DNA from: Luteimonas rhizosphaerae
GTDB lineage: Bacteria > Pseudomonadota > Gammaproteobacteria > Xanthomonadales > Xanthomonadaceae
Direction: 5' to 3'
NCBI RefSeq assembly: GCF_002849595.1
Contig: NZ_NRQR01000002.1
Location: forward strand, 186,001 to 250,000
Length of the DNA stretch: 64,000 nucleotides
Within the stretch, counting starts at the first letter, position 1. Each line of letters opens with the position of its first letter. This document shows, one piece after another, positions 17,515 to 27,363 of the stretch. The notes beneath the pieces were generated by a model, which had not been told where the DNA came from, did no database searches, and worked only from the letters and a program-made list of their open reading frames with translations. The translations under genes and the position numbers were made by a program.

Positions 17515-20292
17515 TTAGCGAACGTCGTGTAAGAGGTTGGTCACACCCGCCTTGACCGTGCCGTTCCAAGGCAGGTTATAGCGCACCTGTGCGTCGTGAT
17601 AGGTCGTTGCGCCGAGCTTGTTGCGAGGCGCGGGACCGGTCGCGATCCGGCGATCGGGATCCGAGCACACGGAAGGCCCGAACGCACAGGGCTCAGTCAG
17701 GCTGGAGAAATAGCGGCTGCTGAACGTGGCGCCGAAGTCACCCAACTGCCAGTCGAGCGACACGTTGCCACGCAGGCGCCAGTACGGATCGCGGTCCAGG
17801 TAACGGCCCGTGAACTGCTCGACTTCCGAGGCGGCAGTGGTCTGCTGCTCATACTTGGACACATACGAGGTGTCGACGCTGATCCCGAAGCTGCCGTAAT
17901 CCGTTTCCGGCATGCGATAGCTGACGTTGAAATCGTAACCTTCTACGTTGACCACGCTGAGATTCTGCGGGGTCAAAGCGATATTGCCGATCTGGAAATC
18001 TTCAGTGCGACGCGTGATCAGGTCGCAGAGGGCCTGATCACCCGCGGCATAGCACTGCTCGACAATAAACGCCGTGGGAAGCGTGGTGATCGCGTTCTCG
18101 ATCTCGATGCTCCACCAGTCCAAAGACAGATTCAGTCCGTCGATGAAGGAGGGGCTGAATACCAAACCCAAAGTCTTGCTGACCGATTCCTCGGGGCCCA
18201 CATCGGGGTTGCCGCCGACCTGGAACGGATAGAGCGTCTGGCCGTCGTATCCGAAGCCCGCATTGGTCTGCTGGATGAAGCCGTCAGGCGCTCCCGCCGC
18301 CGCGCAATTAGCCGCAATGACTGCGGTCCGGCCGGAGAAGTCTTCCGAGCAGATGTCACCGAAGCTGATGAAAGAATCGCTTTGGCCGCCGAAGAGTGTC
18401 GAAATCGGCGGAGCGCGGAAGCCCTCCGCCCAGTTGCCGCGCACCAGCAGCGATTCAACAGGCTTCCACTTGAAGCCGGCCTTGCTGTTGGTGGTATCGC
18501 CGAAGTTGCTGTAGTCGGAGTAACGCGACGCCAGACTGAACTCGAGGAGATCGGCGCCAGTCACATCAGCAAGCACCGGGATCAACAGTTCGGCGTAAAT
18601 TTCGTCGAGGTCGTAGGCTCCCGAGGTCGGCTGACGGGAGTTGCCCGACGTGAAGCCGGCAGCGACGAATGCGTCCGGACGATCGAAGCCACTTTCCTTA
18701 CGGGATTCGACACCCGCTGCAAAACCCATCATGCCACCCGGCAGTTCAACGATCTCGCCGCTGAGGTTGGCGGTGAACGACTCGCTGCGGCCCTGGAACG
18801 CGTCTTGCGCCGTGAACAGCAGGTAGTCAAGCATTTCCTGAGTCACGCCGCCAGCCGGCGACAGCGGATTGAACGGAACGCAACCGTCGATAATGTTCCC
18901 ACCGGGCGCGTCGACGCAGACGACCTGTCCGTCGCGGAGTTCGGACGGGCCGACGCCGGCACGCACGTTCAGGACGTTCACGTCACCGATCTGCGCGTCT
19001 TCCTGATCGGACTTGTTGAAGTTGTAACCCATGTCCCAGTTGAAGAACCGATCTGCGAATTCGAAGTTGCCTTCGATGCCCGCATAGACGTGGAACGTCT
19101 TGACATTCTGCTGATAGACGCGGTCCTGCTCGGTCAGGCGATGGCTCCACGCGACGTCACGGCCGTCCCCGCCATACAAGGTGTTGTAGGGGTTGTAGTA
19201 GCTGTCGCCACTCATGAAGTCGTTGTTGCTGACACCACCGTTGAGCGGGAAACCGGCCAGCTGCTGCTCAGAGCGGCGCTCGTTGTACAGCGCGTCCGCG
19301 ACAAAGCTCAGATTGTCGGTGATCTCGTGCCGGCCCTTCATGTACAGCGACGTGCGCGTCTGCGGAGTCAACAAATAGTTGTCGGCCGCGAAGTTATACG
19401 CATCCTGGCCCGCGTCGAACGGCTGGAACGCACCCAGAGCGTAGCGCGGATCGTCGCTCGGACCCGTTCCGGGGGCACCCGGACGAACCACGATGGAATT
19501 GCTTCCGGCGCCGCCGACGTTGTCTGGATCCACGCCGTTGTTCCAGATGCGACCGTTGCTGCTGAAACCGCTGAAGCCTACCGGGTCGCGCCGGAAAGAC
19601 GGGACGCGGGAAATCTCACGGTCACCGGCACTCACCGCCTTTTCTTCAACCCGAGACAGGCTGATGACGACATTGCTGCGCTCGCTGCCGGTGCCCAACG
19701 TCGCTTCGACCGCAGCGCGCTCGCCGTCGCCTTCACTGAACTGACCGTAGTAAACGCGCGCTTCTGCGCCCTCGTAGTCGCTACGGGTGATGATGTTGAC
19801 AACGCCCGCGATGGCATCAGAGCCATAGATCGAGGAAGCGCCGTCTTTCAGTACTTCGATGCGCTCGATCATCGCCGATGGGATGGTGTTGAGGTCGACC
19901 GAGCCGCCCAATCCCTGGACCCATCGACGTCCATCGACGAGTACCAGGGTACGCGAGGCCCCCAGGTTACGCAGCGAGACGGTGGACGAACCATCGCCGC
20001 CGTTGTTGAACGTGCGATTGATGTTGGAGCCGTTGGCCGAGATGCGCTGCAGCACTTCTGCAACCGAGGTCAGACCCTGCTTTTCGATTGCAGCACGATC
20101 CAACACGAGCACGGGCTGCGAAGATTCAGCATCCACAGAACGGATGCGCGAGCCTGTCACCTCGATACGGTCAAGCGTGGTCGCTTCCTGTTCGCTCTGG
20201 GCAAATGCGGCACCCGTGCCTGCCGCACTGGTGGCACCTACAACGAGCGCGAACGTGATCGCGTCGCGCAGTTTGGTGGTCTTGAACGTCAT
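17515..20292 (-). CDS. TonB-dependent outer-membrane receptor, C-terminus lost by a frame break
   Basis: These 22-strand barrels import siderophores, vitamins or glycans using TonB energy. The 925-residue product has a signal peptide (TKLRDAITFALVVGATSAAG to AFAQ), a TonB-box/plug start (LDRIEVTGSRIRSVDAESSQ), the plug with VLVDGRRWV and the GSDAIAGVVNIITR motif, and a barrel. The frame stops at NLLHDVR. In the neighbouring frame the expected last strand follows: TTFANSFDPQYDVPGRF and MYMEYVQRF, ending in Phe at a TGA at 17448-17450. About eight codons with the usual NLFD-PP turn appear to be missing, leaving a shift that removes the terminal Phe needed for barrel assembly. ATG 20292 has a GGAGAG site upstream. 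No ligand can be assigned. Confidence 0.88.
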   Translation of the reverse strand: MTFKTTKLRDAITFALVVGATSAAGTGAAFAQSEQEATTLDRIEVTGSRIRSVDAESSQPVLVLDRAAIEKQGLTSVAEVLQRISANGSNINRTFNNGGDGSSTVSLRNLGASRTLVLVDGRRWVQGLGGSVDLNTIPSAMIERIEVLKDGASSIYGSDAIAGVVNIITRSDYEGAEARVYYGQFSEGDGERAAVEATLGTGSERSNVVISLSRVEEKAVSAGDREISRVPSFRRDPVGFSGFSSNGRIWNNGVDPDNVGGAGSNSIVVRPGAPGTGPSDDPRYALGAFQPFDAGQDAYNFAADNYLLTPQTRTSLYMKGRHEITDNLSFVADALYNERRSEQQLAGFPLNGGVSNNDFMSGDSYYNPYNTLYGGDGRDVAWSHRLTEQDRVYQQNVKTFHVYAGIEGNFEFADRFFNWDMGYNFNKSDQEDAQIGDVNVLNVRAGVGPSELRDGQVVCVDAPGGNIIDGCVPFNPLSPAGGVTQEMLDYLLFTAQDAFQGRSESFTANLSGEIVELPGGMMGFAAGVESRKESGFDRPDAFVAAGFTSGNSRQPTSGAYDLDEIYAELLIPVLADVTGADLLEFSLASRYSDYSNFGDTTNSKAGFKWKPVESLLVRGNWAEGFRAPPISTLFGGQSDSFISFGDICSEDFSGRTAVIAANCAAAGAPDGFIQQTNAGFGYDGQTLYPFQVGGNPDVGPEESVSKTLGLVFSPSFIDGLNLSLDWWSIEIENAITTLPTAFIVEQCYAAGDQALCDLITRRTEDFQIGNIALTPQNLSVVNVEGYDFNVSYRMPETDYGSFGISVDTSYVSKYEQQTTAASEVEQFTGRYLDRDPYWRLRGNVSLDWQLGDFGATFSSRYFSSLTEPCAFGPSVCSDPDRRIATGPAPRNKLGATTYHDAQVRYNLPWNGTVKAGVTNLLHDVR

Positions 20293-20773
20293 CGTCTCTC
20301 TCTCCAAGTGAGTCTCGGGATTACCCCATAAGAACCGGCCGACTGGATCAAATTGATCGCCAAATTCGGCAAGGTCGGGTCGATACTAGACCGATCGAGA
20401 AAGAAATTAAAGTGTCGTTAAGGCGGAATCGTGTTCACAAGAGTGAACGATCCGTAGGGGCCAGGAAGGAGGTTGTTATCGCTACGATGCGCTTGCGTCT
20501 TAGTCCCACGCCGCGACACCAGCGAGACCATCTCGCAGAAGGCAACGACTGGTGACCTGACCGCTTACGCCCGCGTCGTTTACAGCGAACGCGCTTCGGA
20601 GATGGTCAGCACTGCACACACGGGGGGCAAGCGTTGCAAGACACGCGATTGCCGGGTGAGCAGCCAGTGACGCGACAAAATCGCTAACCGCGATGTTTCA
20701 CGCATCGGCGAGCTGTGGCGATTTCCCGCCTACGCGAACGCGAACTCGAGGGCTTCACAGCCTCAAGTCGACC
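20293..20773. other. Intergenic region upstream of the TonB-dependent receptor
   Basis: About 480 bases without a supported gene, with locally AT-rich stretches (20395-20412). It should hold the receptor promoter. A perfect inverted repeat lies at 20433-20448. The minus-strand TTTAAT near 20407 could be a -10, but no clean -35 pairs with it. Confidence 0.55.
20433..20448. promoter_or_regulatory. Inverted repeat GTTCAC-N4-GTGAAC, candidate operator
   Basis: Two perfect 6-base arms are separated by AAGA, about 140 bases upstream of the receptor start. Size and spacing suit a dimeric repressor. No cognate regulator is adjacent, so the binding protein is unknown. Confidence 0.4.
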
Positions 20774-21631
20774 TCAAAGATCCTGCTGGTACCGGATATA
20801 AGGCACGGCACCGTCATCATCGGGCGTGTCGGTCATCTTCGAGAACGGGTTTTTCCCGCGGGTGATCACGTTGTCGGCGCCGACCGTGAGCTGGCCGCTC
20901 CATGGAGTGCGCCAGCTGACGCCGAGGCCGAGGCCTTCCCATTTCGGCAGACCCGGGGTGTCGACCACCTGGCCGACGATGTCGACGCTCAGGCGACGAT
21001 AGCCGCCACCGAGGGTGACGCTGCGGCTGGTCCACTGGTCGCTGAGATCCGCAGGCGCGCTGGCCGACGGGATCAGTGTGGCCTTGGCTACGGTACCGGC
21101 GAGCGACACGTAGGCGTCGTCCCCGATTTCCTTGCGGGCGAAGACGGTCAGGTCGTGCACGTCGACATCGCCGGCAGAGGCGGCGCGAGACGGACTCAAC
21201 CACGCCGGCAGCGACTCGCGGCTTTCGCCGAGTGTCATGCCGACGCCACCGCCCGGACGGCTGAAGGCGGCGGACGCGGCCGCGCGACGGTTGCCCGGCG
21301 CGTTGTCACCGAGCGCCGCGAGCTGGCAGTTGCGGGCCAGATTGCTGACCGCGCCGTTGAAGCTGCTGCCCGGGCTGCACCACAGCGCCAGCGAGCTTCC
21401 GGACTCGAGGCCGAATGCGGCATCGAGGCGGTTGTCGCCGAAGCGCCAGCGGGCGCCCGACTGGTTGGCAGCGGCCGGTTCCAGCAGGAGAAATGCCTCG
21501 ACCTTGCCGCTGTTGGAATCGAGCACCGGCAGAAACGTCTGCCCACCGCGCTTTTCCTGCGCGTGCGCGCCCGTTGCCGCTGCGAGAGCGAGAGTGCAGG
21601 CCGCCAACAGTCGAGTGAGACGAAATGACAT
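20774..21631 (-). CDS. Exported beta-rich protein of unknown function, possibly an outer-membrane barrel
   Basis: The 285-residue protein has a clear signal peptide (MSFRLTRLLAACTLALAAATGAHAQ region, cleaved near residue 25). The mature part alternates polar and hydrophobic residues, is rich in Gly, Ser and Asn, and ends VPYIRYQQDL, which looks like a closing amphipathic strand. One Cys pair (LALWCSPGS and ARNCQLAAL) may form a disulfide. I do not recognise the family. It lies upstream of the receptor gene on the same strand with a 480-bp gap, so a shared transcript is not evident. Confidence 0.8.
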   Translation of the reverse strand: MSFRLTRLLAACTLALAAATGAHAQEKRGGQTFLPVLDSNSGKVEAFLLLEPAAANQSGARWRFGDNRLDAAFGLESGSSLALWCSPGSSFNGAVSNLARNCQLAALGDNAPGNRRAAASAAFSRPGGGVGMTLGESRESLPAWLSPSRAASAGDVDVHDLTVFARKEIGDDAYVSLAGTVAKATLIPSASAPADLSDQWTSRSVTLGGGYRRLSVDIVGQVVDTPGLPKWEGLGLGVSWRTPWSGQLTVGADNVITRGKNPFSKMTDTPDDDGAVPYIRYQQDL

Positions 21632-21740
21632 GGTCTTAACGTTGACCTGATGGTCCGAAGGGAAGTTCCCCACTTTCCCGGAAATCGACTCTAGGGCATT
21701 TATGTTTATTTAACAATCCTGGCGCAACGTCCGGATGGCC

Positions 21741-22646
21741 CTATTGCAGGCGCTCCGGCGCATCGAGCGGGGTGGACGGAAGCGAGAGAAGCGTCTCGAT
21801 CTCCGCCGGTGTGAACCGGTAGGACTGTCCACAGAACTCGCAAATGATCCTGGCCTCCCCGTCGATGACCGCAGCGCGCGCCTCCTCGGCGCCCAGCGAG
21901 AGCAGCATGCCTTCCACGCGTTCACGCGAGCACGAACAGGCGAAAGACAGCGGCTTCTCCCCCAGCACCTGCGGTGCATCGTCCGGAAACAGACGCGCCA
22001 GCAGGGTCTCGGCGGGCCATTCGAGCAACTCGCTCGTCGACAACGTGTCAAACAGGATGCCGGCGCGGTTCCAACCGTCGTCGTCGCCTTCATCGCCGGG
22101 CAACTTCTGCAGCATCAGGCCCGCGGCATGCGTGCCGTCCGCCACCAGCAGCACGCGCGTGGGCAGCTGTTCCGACTGGCGGAAGTAATCCTCGAACGCA
22201 CCCGACAGCGACTCCGAGGCCAGCGACACCAAACCCTGGTAGCGCATCGGGTCGCGCCCCTTCGAGGGATTCTCGATGGTCAGCGCCAGCACCGCGTCGT
22301 CACCGAGTGCGCGCAGGTCGCGCGACATCGTCGGGGCGTCGTCCTCGTCGTAGCGCGCGATGCCGCGGATCGTGCCGGCGGCCGTGCATTCGGCGAACAG
22401 GGTCCGCAGCGGGCCGGACGCGCGCAGCTGGACCGACAGCCGCCCATCGACCTTCGCGTGGCCGGTGAACAGCGCCGCCGCGGCACTCGCTTCGCCGAGC
22501 AGTTCCTGGATCTGGGCCGGATACGGGCCGCGTCCATTGATGTGCTGCCAGGTCTCACGCAGATGGACGCGCACGCCACGCACGCCGGCGTTCTGGAGCA
22601 GGAAGCGGGTCAGGCGGTCGCTGTCGGGCGGAGTGGGATCGGTCAT
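21741..22646 (-). CDS. hslO: Redox-regulated chaperone Hsp33
   Basis: Hsp33 is a cytoplasmic holdase activated when oxidants release zinc from its C-terminal cysteines. The 301-residue product carries the expected cluster: C237 and C239 in FACSCSRE (CxC) and C269 and C272 in CEFCGQ (CxxC). The N-terminal domain contains DRLTRFLLQNAGVRG, typical of the family. ATG 22646 (MTDPTPPDSD) is chosen over upstream in-frame ATGs because homologues begin just before the DRLTRF segment. It diverges from mtgA by 137 bases. Confidence 0.95.
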   Translation of the reverse strand: MTDPTPPDSDRLTRFLLQNAGVRGVRVHLRETWQHINGRGPYPAQIQELLGEASAAAALFTGHAKVDGRLSVQLRASGPLRTLFAECTAAGTIRGIARYDEDDAPTMSRDLRALGDDAVLALTIENPSKGRDPMRYQGLVSLASESLSGAFEDYFRQSEQLPTRVLLVADGTHAAGLMLQKLPGDEGDDDGWNRAGILFDTLSTSELLEWPAETLLARLFPDDAPQVLGEKPLSFACSCSRERVEGMLLSLGAEEARAAVIDGEARIICEFCGQSYRFTPAEIETLLSLPSTPLDAPERLQ

Positions 22647-22783
22647 GGGGGCTCGAAGAGGGGCGAGGAGTGTGGCGGCGATTGGCGGCGCAGAAGTCCG
22701 CCGATACAGTGACGCCATGAAAGCATTGCGTGGCACCACCATGGGGGCGCGTCCGACCTCCCGCAAGACGTCGGGCCGGGCCG

Positions 22784-23503
22784 ATGGATGAGTCGTCGCG
22801 CCCGCGACGGCGCCGCTGGCTGCGGCGTCTGCTGTGGTTGCCGCTCGTCCTCGTGCTGATCACGGTGCTGCAGGTGCTGGCCCTGCGCGTCATCGATCCG
22901 CCGTTCTCGACCGTGATGGCGCTTCGCCAGATCGAAGCGTGGGCGGGGTCCGAAGCCGGGTTCGAGCTGTACTACCAGTGGCGCGATCTGAACCAGATCG
23001 CGCCGAGCCTGCCGGTCGCGGTGATCGCCGCCGAGGACCAGAACTTCGCCCGCCACCGCGGCTTCGACCTCGATGCGATCGAACGCGCGCGCGCGCACAA
23101 CGCGCAGGGCGGGTCGGTACGCGGCGCGAGCACGATCAGCCAGCAGACCGCGAAGAACCTGTTCCTGTGGAGCGGCCGCAGCTGGGTACGCAAGGGGCTC
23201 GAAGCCTGGTACACGCTGCTGATCGAACTGTTGTGGCCCAAGACCCGGATCCTCGAGGTCTACGTCAATATCGCCGAGTTCGGAGACGGCATCTACGGCG
23301 CCCAGGCGGCGGCGAAGCGCCACTTCGGCCGGGACGCGTCGCAACTGACCAATGCCCAGAGCGCGCGGTTGGGAGCCGTGCTGCCGAACCCGCGTCGCTA
23401 CGACGCGGCGAAGCCTGGCCCCTACGTGCAGCGCCGCGCGCGCTGGATCGAACGCAATGCGCGCCAGATCGGCGGCCCCGGTTACGTGGAGGCGCTGGAG
23501 TGA
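22784..23503 (+). CDS. mtgA: Monofunctional peptidoglycan transglycosylase
   Basis: MtgA polymerises lipid II into glycan strands at the outer face of the inner membrane. The 239-residue protein has a basic N-terminus, one membrane helix (residues 15-37) and a GT51 domain with [17 protein letters not shown], which contains the catalytic Glu, then [17 protein letters not shown] and [18 protein letters not shown]. All are classic GT51 motifs. The stop overlaps the next start (GTGA at 23500-23503), coupling it to the glycosyltransferase gene. It lacks a transpeptidase domain, as expected. Confidence 0.95.
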   Translation: MDESSRPRRRRWLRRLLWLPLVLVLITVLQVLALRVIDPPFSTVMALRQIEAWAGSEAGFELYYQWRDLNQIAPSLPVAVIAAEDQNFARHRGFDLDAIERARAHNAQGGSVRGASTISQQTAKNLFLWSGRSWVRKGLEAWYTLLIELLWPKTRILEVYVNIAEFGDGIYGAQAAAKRHFGRDASQLTNAQSARLGAVLPNPRRYDAAKPGPYVQRRARWIERNARQIGGPGYVEALE

Positions 23504-24567
23504 GCATCGAGTGCCCGGCTGCGCCGGATGACCGGGCGCGGCTGACCATCCTCGTCGCGGCCTTCGACGAAGCCCAGTCCCTGCCGCATCTGCATCCGCG
23601 GATCGCGACGGTGATGACCGCGCTGGCGGCGGACGGGGTCGAAACGCGCGTGCTCTATGTCGACGACGGCAGCGGCGACGGAACCTGGCCGCTGCTGCAG
23701 GCACTGGCCGCGGCCGATCCGCGGGTCGCGCTGCTGCGCCTGTCACGCAATTTCGGCAAGGAAGCGGCGTTGACCGCGGGCCTGGATGCCATCGAGCACG
23801 GGGCGGCGATGATTCTCGATGCCGACGGGCAGGATCCGCCGGAGCTGATCCCCGAGTTCGTCGCGAAATGGCGCGCGGGCTACGACGATGTCCACGGCAC
23901 GCGCGTCAGCCGGGACGGCGAAGGCTGGACCAAGAAGGCCACGGCGCATGTCTTCTATCGCGTCATCCAGCGACTGGCGAAGACTCCGGTGCCGGCCGAT
24001 ACCGGCGATTACCGCTTGCTGTCGCCGCGCGCGCTGGCGGCGCTGCGCCAGCTGCGCGAGCGGCATCGATTCATGAAGGGCCTGTTCGGCTGGGTCGGGT
24101 TCAATCGCGTCGCGGTGCCCTACCAGCGCGAGGCCCGGCTCGCGGGGACGACGAAGTTCGGGTTCTGGCGACTGTGGAATTTCGCGATCGACGGCGTCAC
24201 CAGCTTTTCGACGGCGCCGCTGCGGCTGGCGACCTATGTCGGCGTCGTCACCGCCTGCGCGGCGTTCGGGTTCGCGCTGTGGATCGTCGGCAAGGCATTG
24301 GCCTTCGGGGATCCGGTCGCCGGCTGGCCCACGATGATGTCGGTGATCCTGTTCCTCGGCGGGGTGCAACTGGTCGCGCTCGGCGTCATCGGCGAATACC
24401 TCGGTCGACTGTACGAGGAATCGAAGCAGCGGCCGCTGTATCTGGTCCGCGACTGGGTGCCGGCCACGGATGGGGCCGCGCCGATCGCCACGGCTGATGA
24501 AGTCGGGCGTTCCGGTTTCCAGCGTGTCGCGAACGAGTCCGATGCCGTGGGCGCTGGACGCGGCTGA
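23500..24567 (+). CDS. GT2 glycosyltransferase (polyprenyl-phosphate sugar transferase, GtrB/DPM1-like)
   Basis: Such enzymes transfer a sugar from a nucleotide donor to undecaprenyl phosphate on the cytoplasmic side. The 355-residue protein starts at a GTG overlapping the mtgA stop. It has a GT-A domain with [13 protein letters not shown] near residue 52, [20 protein letters not shown] and the metal site [14 protein letters not shown], then two membrane helices near residues 245-265 and 275-305, a standard GtrB/ArnC layout. The C-terminal 40 residues are hydrophilic. The pairing with mtgA suggests cell-envelope glycan work; the sugar is unknown. Confidence 0.9.
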   Translation: MSIECPAAPDDRARLTILVAAFDEAQSLPHLHPRIATVMTALAADGVETRVLYVDDGSGDGTWPLLQALAAADPRVALLRLSRNFGKEAALTAGLDAIEHGAAMILDADGQDPPELIPEFVAKWRAGYDDVHGTRVSRDGEGWTKKATAHVFYRVIQRLAKTPVPADTGDYRLLSPRALAALRQLRERHRFMKGLFGWVGFNRVAVPYQREARLAGTTKFGFWRLWNFAIDGVTSFSTAPLRLATYVGVVTACAAFGFALWIVGKALAFGDPVAGWPTMMSVILFLGGVQLVALGVIGEYLGRLYEESKQRPLYLVRDWVPATDGAAPIATADEVGRSGFQRVANESDAVGAGRG

Positions 24568-24809
24568 AACGAGACCCAGCGGGCCCGCCAAACGATCCAC
24601 GAAACGCCGGCGTTGAACGCGTACAGGCGCCGCTCCTCTGGCGCGAGCTTCGCACATGCGATGCGCTCGGGCCCCGTCATGCACGCTCTCGCGCACCGAA
24701 TGAGGGGCCGCGCGACGGCATTCCGGCATCAGGCCTGCGATGCGACCCGCGCCCCGTTTCCAGGTGTCTCCCACGCAAATGCCGTCGGCAGCCTGCGCTG
24801 TCGAGTCGA

Positions 24810-26819
24810 CTATTTCGCGTAGTCGCCCCCGCAGCGGCTGTCTTCTCCGCCGCCCAGTTCCAGCGTGGCCAGCAGCGCCGCCGGCGGCGCGATCGAACCC
24901 AGCGCCACGGCGAGCGCGCCGCGCAGGCCGAGGCGCTTGAAGTCCGGACGGAAGCTCGGCGCCGTGAAGGTGCCACCGATGACCAGCGGCGAGCGCAGGG
25001 CGAAGATGCTGCGGTCCTTCGGGCGCGGCCGCAGTTCGAGGTCCAGCGTTTCGTCGCGCAGGCTCACCTGGCCGGTGCCGACGATGATCGTGTCGCTGGT
25101 GTCGAACGCCAGCGCGCGCGCATCCATGACGCCACGCTCGACGCCGAAATCGGCGAAGGCGCAATGCACGGGAATCTGCTTGTCCTCGCCTATCAGGTAT
25201 TTCAGGCTCTCGTAGACATCCAGCCCCGCAAGCTCGACCAGCAGGTTGCTGACGCGCCCCGCGCCCATGCCGACCGCGATGTCGCCATCGGCGGTGCCCA
25301 GCATCGCCGCGATCGAATTGCCGGTGCCGACGATGTTGAAACTGCCGCTGATGCGGCCGACGGCCTGGTTGGTGAGTTCGCTGTCGGGGAACAGGCCGCC
25401 CAGTTCGACGCGGCGGACCGTGGCCTGCAGCCGTGTCTGGATCGTGTCTTCGCGCGCATCCATGCGGATCGTCGAGCGGATGTCGCCGTCCGCGACGCCG
25501 AAGTTCAGGGGGTCGAGGCGCAGCATGCCGGCGTCGAGCACCAGATGCGCATCCATGTCGTCGATCGGCAGCGAGGGGGCATTGATGCGCTGCGCGCGCA
25601 GGCGCACGTCGGCGTCCATCGCGCGCAGCTTGCCGAGTTCGTAGGGCGTGTCGGGGATCACCTTGCCCTTGGCATCCAGTTCCGCGGCGCGCGCGACCAG
25701 CTCCGGATCCAGCGCCTCGCCCGCCTCGGGTTCCGGGGTACCGCCGAGAAAGCCGGCGAGATCATCGAAATCCAGCCGCTCGGACACCAGGTCCGCCTTG
25801 AGGAACGGTCGCTCGCCGCCCGTGGTGATCGCCGCGTCCCCGCCCAGATCGCTCTGGCCGACCTTGCCGGTGAAGCCGTCGTAATGCCAGGTCTGCCTGT
25901 CGCGCGTCAGGCGACCGTCGAGCGCGTAGGGCGGCGTGTCGGGCAGGGCGACGCCGACCAGCGGGAACAGGTGGTCGAGGTTCTGCCCCGACAGCGCGAA
26001 CTGCAGGTCGAAATCGCGCAGCTGCAGCGGATCGACCAGCGTGCCGCGAGCATGGGCACGGGTCGCGCCGGCGCGTGCGCGCAGGTCGATGCGATAGGGC
26101 GCGTCGGTGTCCTGCAGCTCGAGCGGCGAGGCGGCCGTGCCTTCGAGCGTGAAACGGTTGCGCGACCAGGTACCGCCCCCGGACACCCCGATCGGCGGCG
26201 CCGCGTCGGCGTCGCGCGCGGCCTGGCTGGCGAGTACGACCTGGATGTCGGTGCCGCCCGGCGTGTCGAGAAAGCGGAACCGGCCGTCGTCGATCCACAG
26301 CCGGCGCAACTGCATCGGCTCGCCACCGTCGGAGCCGCCGAGATCGATCGCCCAGTTGCCGGGACCGCCGTCCGGATCGGTCTCCAGCTGCAAGACCGGA
26401 CGCGTCAGGCGGATCTCGGGGATCCGCGTCCGGCCCCGCAACAGCGGCCACACTTCGATCTGCAGTTCGAGCCGGTCGGCCGAGGCCATCGTCGGATCCT
26501 TCGACCACGGCGCGTTGGCGAACTTCAGCGCATCCGCGCGGACTGTGGTGACGCGGCCGAGGTCGACATCGAGATCGCCGCCGATCTGGAACACGCGGCC
26601 GGTCTTGGCCTGCACCACGCGCTCGACCGGACCCTTGAACCAGTTCCAGTCCCACAACAGGAGCAGCACCACGAGTGCGAGCGCCAGGACAGCCAGTACG
26701 ACGCGGACGGGATGGGCGCGATAGGTCGTGCGCAGGCGTTGGCGGGGCGTGGGCGTCGTCGGGGGCACGGGCTCTGGTCGGCTGGAAGCGTGCCGCCACC
26801 ATCCGCGCTTGCCGATCAA
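24810..26819 (-). CDS. AsmA-family inner-membrane-anchored protein
   Basis: AsmA-like proteins have one N-terminal helix and a long periplasmic beta-rich groove and are linked to phospholipid transport and outer-membrane upkeep. The 669-residue product has a helix VRVVLAVLALALVVLLLLW near residue 40, the AsmA N-terminal domain (FQIGGDLDVDLGRVTTVRAD), and a C-terminal AsmA_2 region (VSNLLVELAGLDVYESLKYL and LDLELRPRPKDRSIFALRSP). The frame opens with a TTG at 26819; a GTG at 26768 (VPPTTPTPRQRL) is an alternative start. It converges with the GT2 gene. Confidence 0.88.
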   Translation of the reverse strand: MIGKRGWWRHASSRPEPVPPTTPTPRQRLRTTYRAHPVRVVLAVLALALVVLLLLWDWNWFKGPVERVVQAKTGRVFQIGGDLDVDLGRVTTVRADALKFANAPWSKDPTMASADRLELQIEVWPLLRGRTRIPEIRLTRPVLQLETDPDGGPGNWAIDLGGSDGGEPMQLRRLWIDDGRFRFLDTPGGTDIQVVLASQAARDADAAPPIGVSGGGTWSRNRFTLEGTAASPLELQDTDAPYRIDLRARAGATRAHARGTLVDPLQLRDFDLQFALSGQNLDHLFPLVGVALPDTPPYALDGRLTRDRQTWHYDGFTGKVGQSDLGGDAAITTGGERPFLKADLVSERLDFDDLAGFLGGTPEPEAGEALDPELVARAAELDAKGKVIPDTPYELGKLRAMDADVRLRAQRINAPSLPIDDMDAHLVLDAGMLRLDPLNFGVADGDIRSTIRMDAREDTIQTRLQATVRRVELGGLFPDSELTNQAVGRISGSFNIVGTGNSIAAMLGTADGDIAVGMGAGRVSNLLVELAGLDVYESLKYLIGEDKQIPVHCAFADFGVERGVMDARALAFDTSDTIIVGTGQVSLRDETLDLELRPRPKDRSIFALRSPLVIGGTFTAPSFRPDFKRLGLRGALAVALGSIAPPAALLATLELGGGEDSRCGGDYAK

Positions 26820-26897
26820 ATACGGGTGAACGTGAGGTGGAATGGTCCGTCGGTGGCCGCGTGGGCAGGCCCACGGCGACGCACCTGGCGGACTCGA

Positions 26898-27296
26898 TCA
26901 GCCGGCCGTGGCATCCGGGGCGGCAACTTCGTCGTCGAGTGTGCAGGGCACGACGCGGCCGCTCTCCTGCGACAGTTCGATGAAGTCGCCATCGGCGACG
27001 AACCGCAGCCCGACCTCGGACCAGATCGGCGGCCGGCTGCCCTGGATGGCGCCGATGAAGACGACGCGGCCGTCGGTCATCGTCAGGCGCGCGTAGCGAC
27101 CGTCGCGGACGATGTCGATGCGCCCCGCACCGGGGCAGGTGTAGCGATCGGTGACGGTTTCCGTCTCGACGGTGGGCTCGGGGTCGGCCGGCGGCGGCGC
27201 GGCCTGCGTCACCGGTTCGGGAGCGGCGCCACCGCAGGCGGCAAGCAGCAACAGGCTCGCCGGCAGCGAGCGGCGGATCAGCGTGGAGACGAACAT
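26898..27296 (-). CDS. Small lipoprotein, MliC-like C-terminal domain
   Basis: The 132-residue product has a lipobox (LLLLAACGG, Cys at about 21), so it should be lipid-anchored in the envelope. After a Pro-rich linker, the domain begins RYTCPGAG and ends RVVPCTLDD, with one Cys at each end and a beta-rich middle. This matches the layout of MliC/PliC inhibitors of C-type lysozyme, but identity cannot be judged from motifs alone. Neighbouring asmA-like and hemolysin III genes run in the same direction. Confidence 0.75.
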   Translation of the reverse strand: MFVSTLIRRSLPASLLLLAACGGAAPEPVTQAAPPPADPEPTVETETVTDRYTCPGAGRIDIVRDGRYARLTMTDGRVVFIGAIQGSRPPIWSEVGLRFVADGDFIELSQESGRVVPCTLDDEVAAPDATAG

Positions 27297-27363
27297 CGCG
27301 GGCACCCCAGAAGGCCAGTCACGATGATAACGGCCCGGATCACGGCCCGCTGTCGAGATGCGA

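Noticed and set aside
17596-20331. A 911-residue plus-strand open frame opposite the TonB receptor
   Set aside because: It has no domain features, and the receptor has signal peptide, plug and barrel motifs on the other strand.
24568-24809. A minus-strand frame (EERRLYAFNAGVSWIVWRAR) between the GT2 and AsmA-like genes
   Set aside because: It is short, runs into the antisense of the GT2 gene and has no ribosome site or recognised family; possibly a decayed gene, but unsupported.
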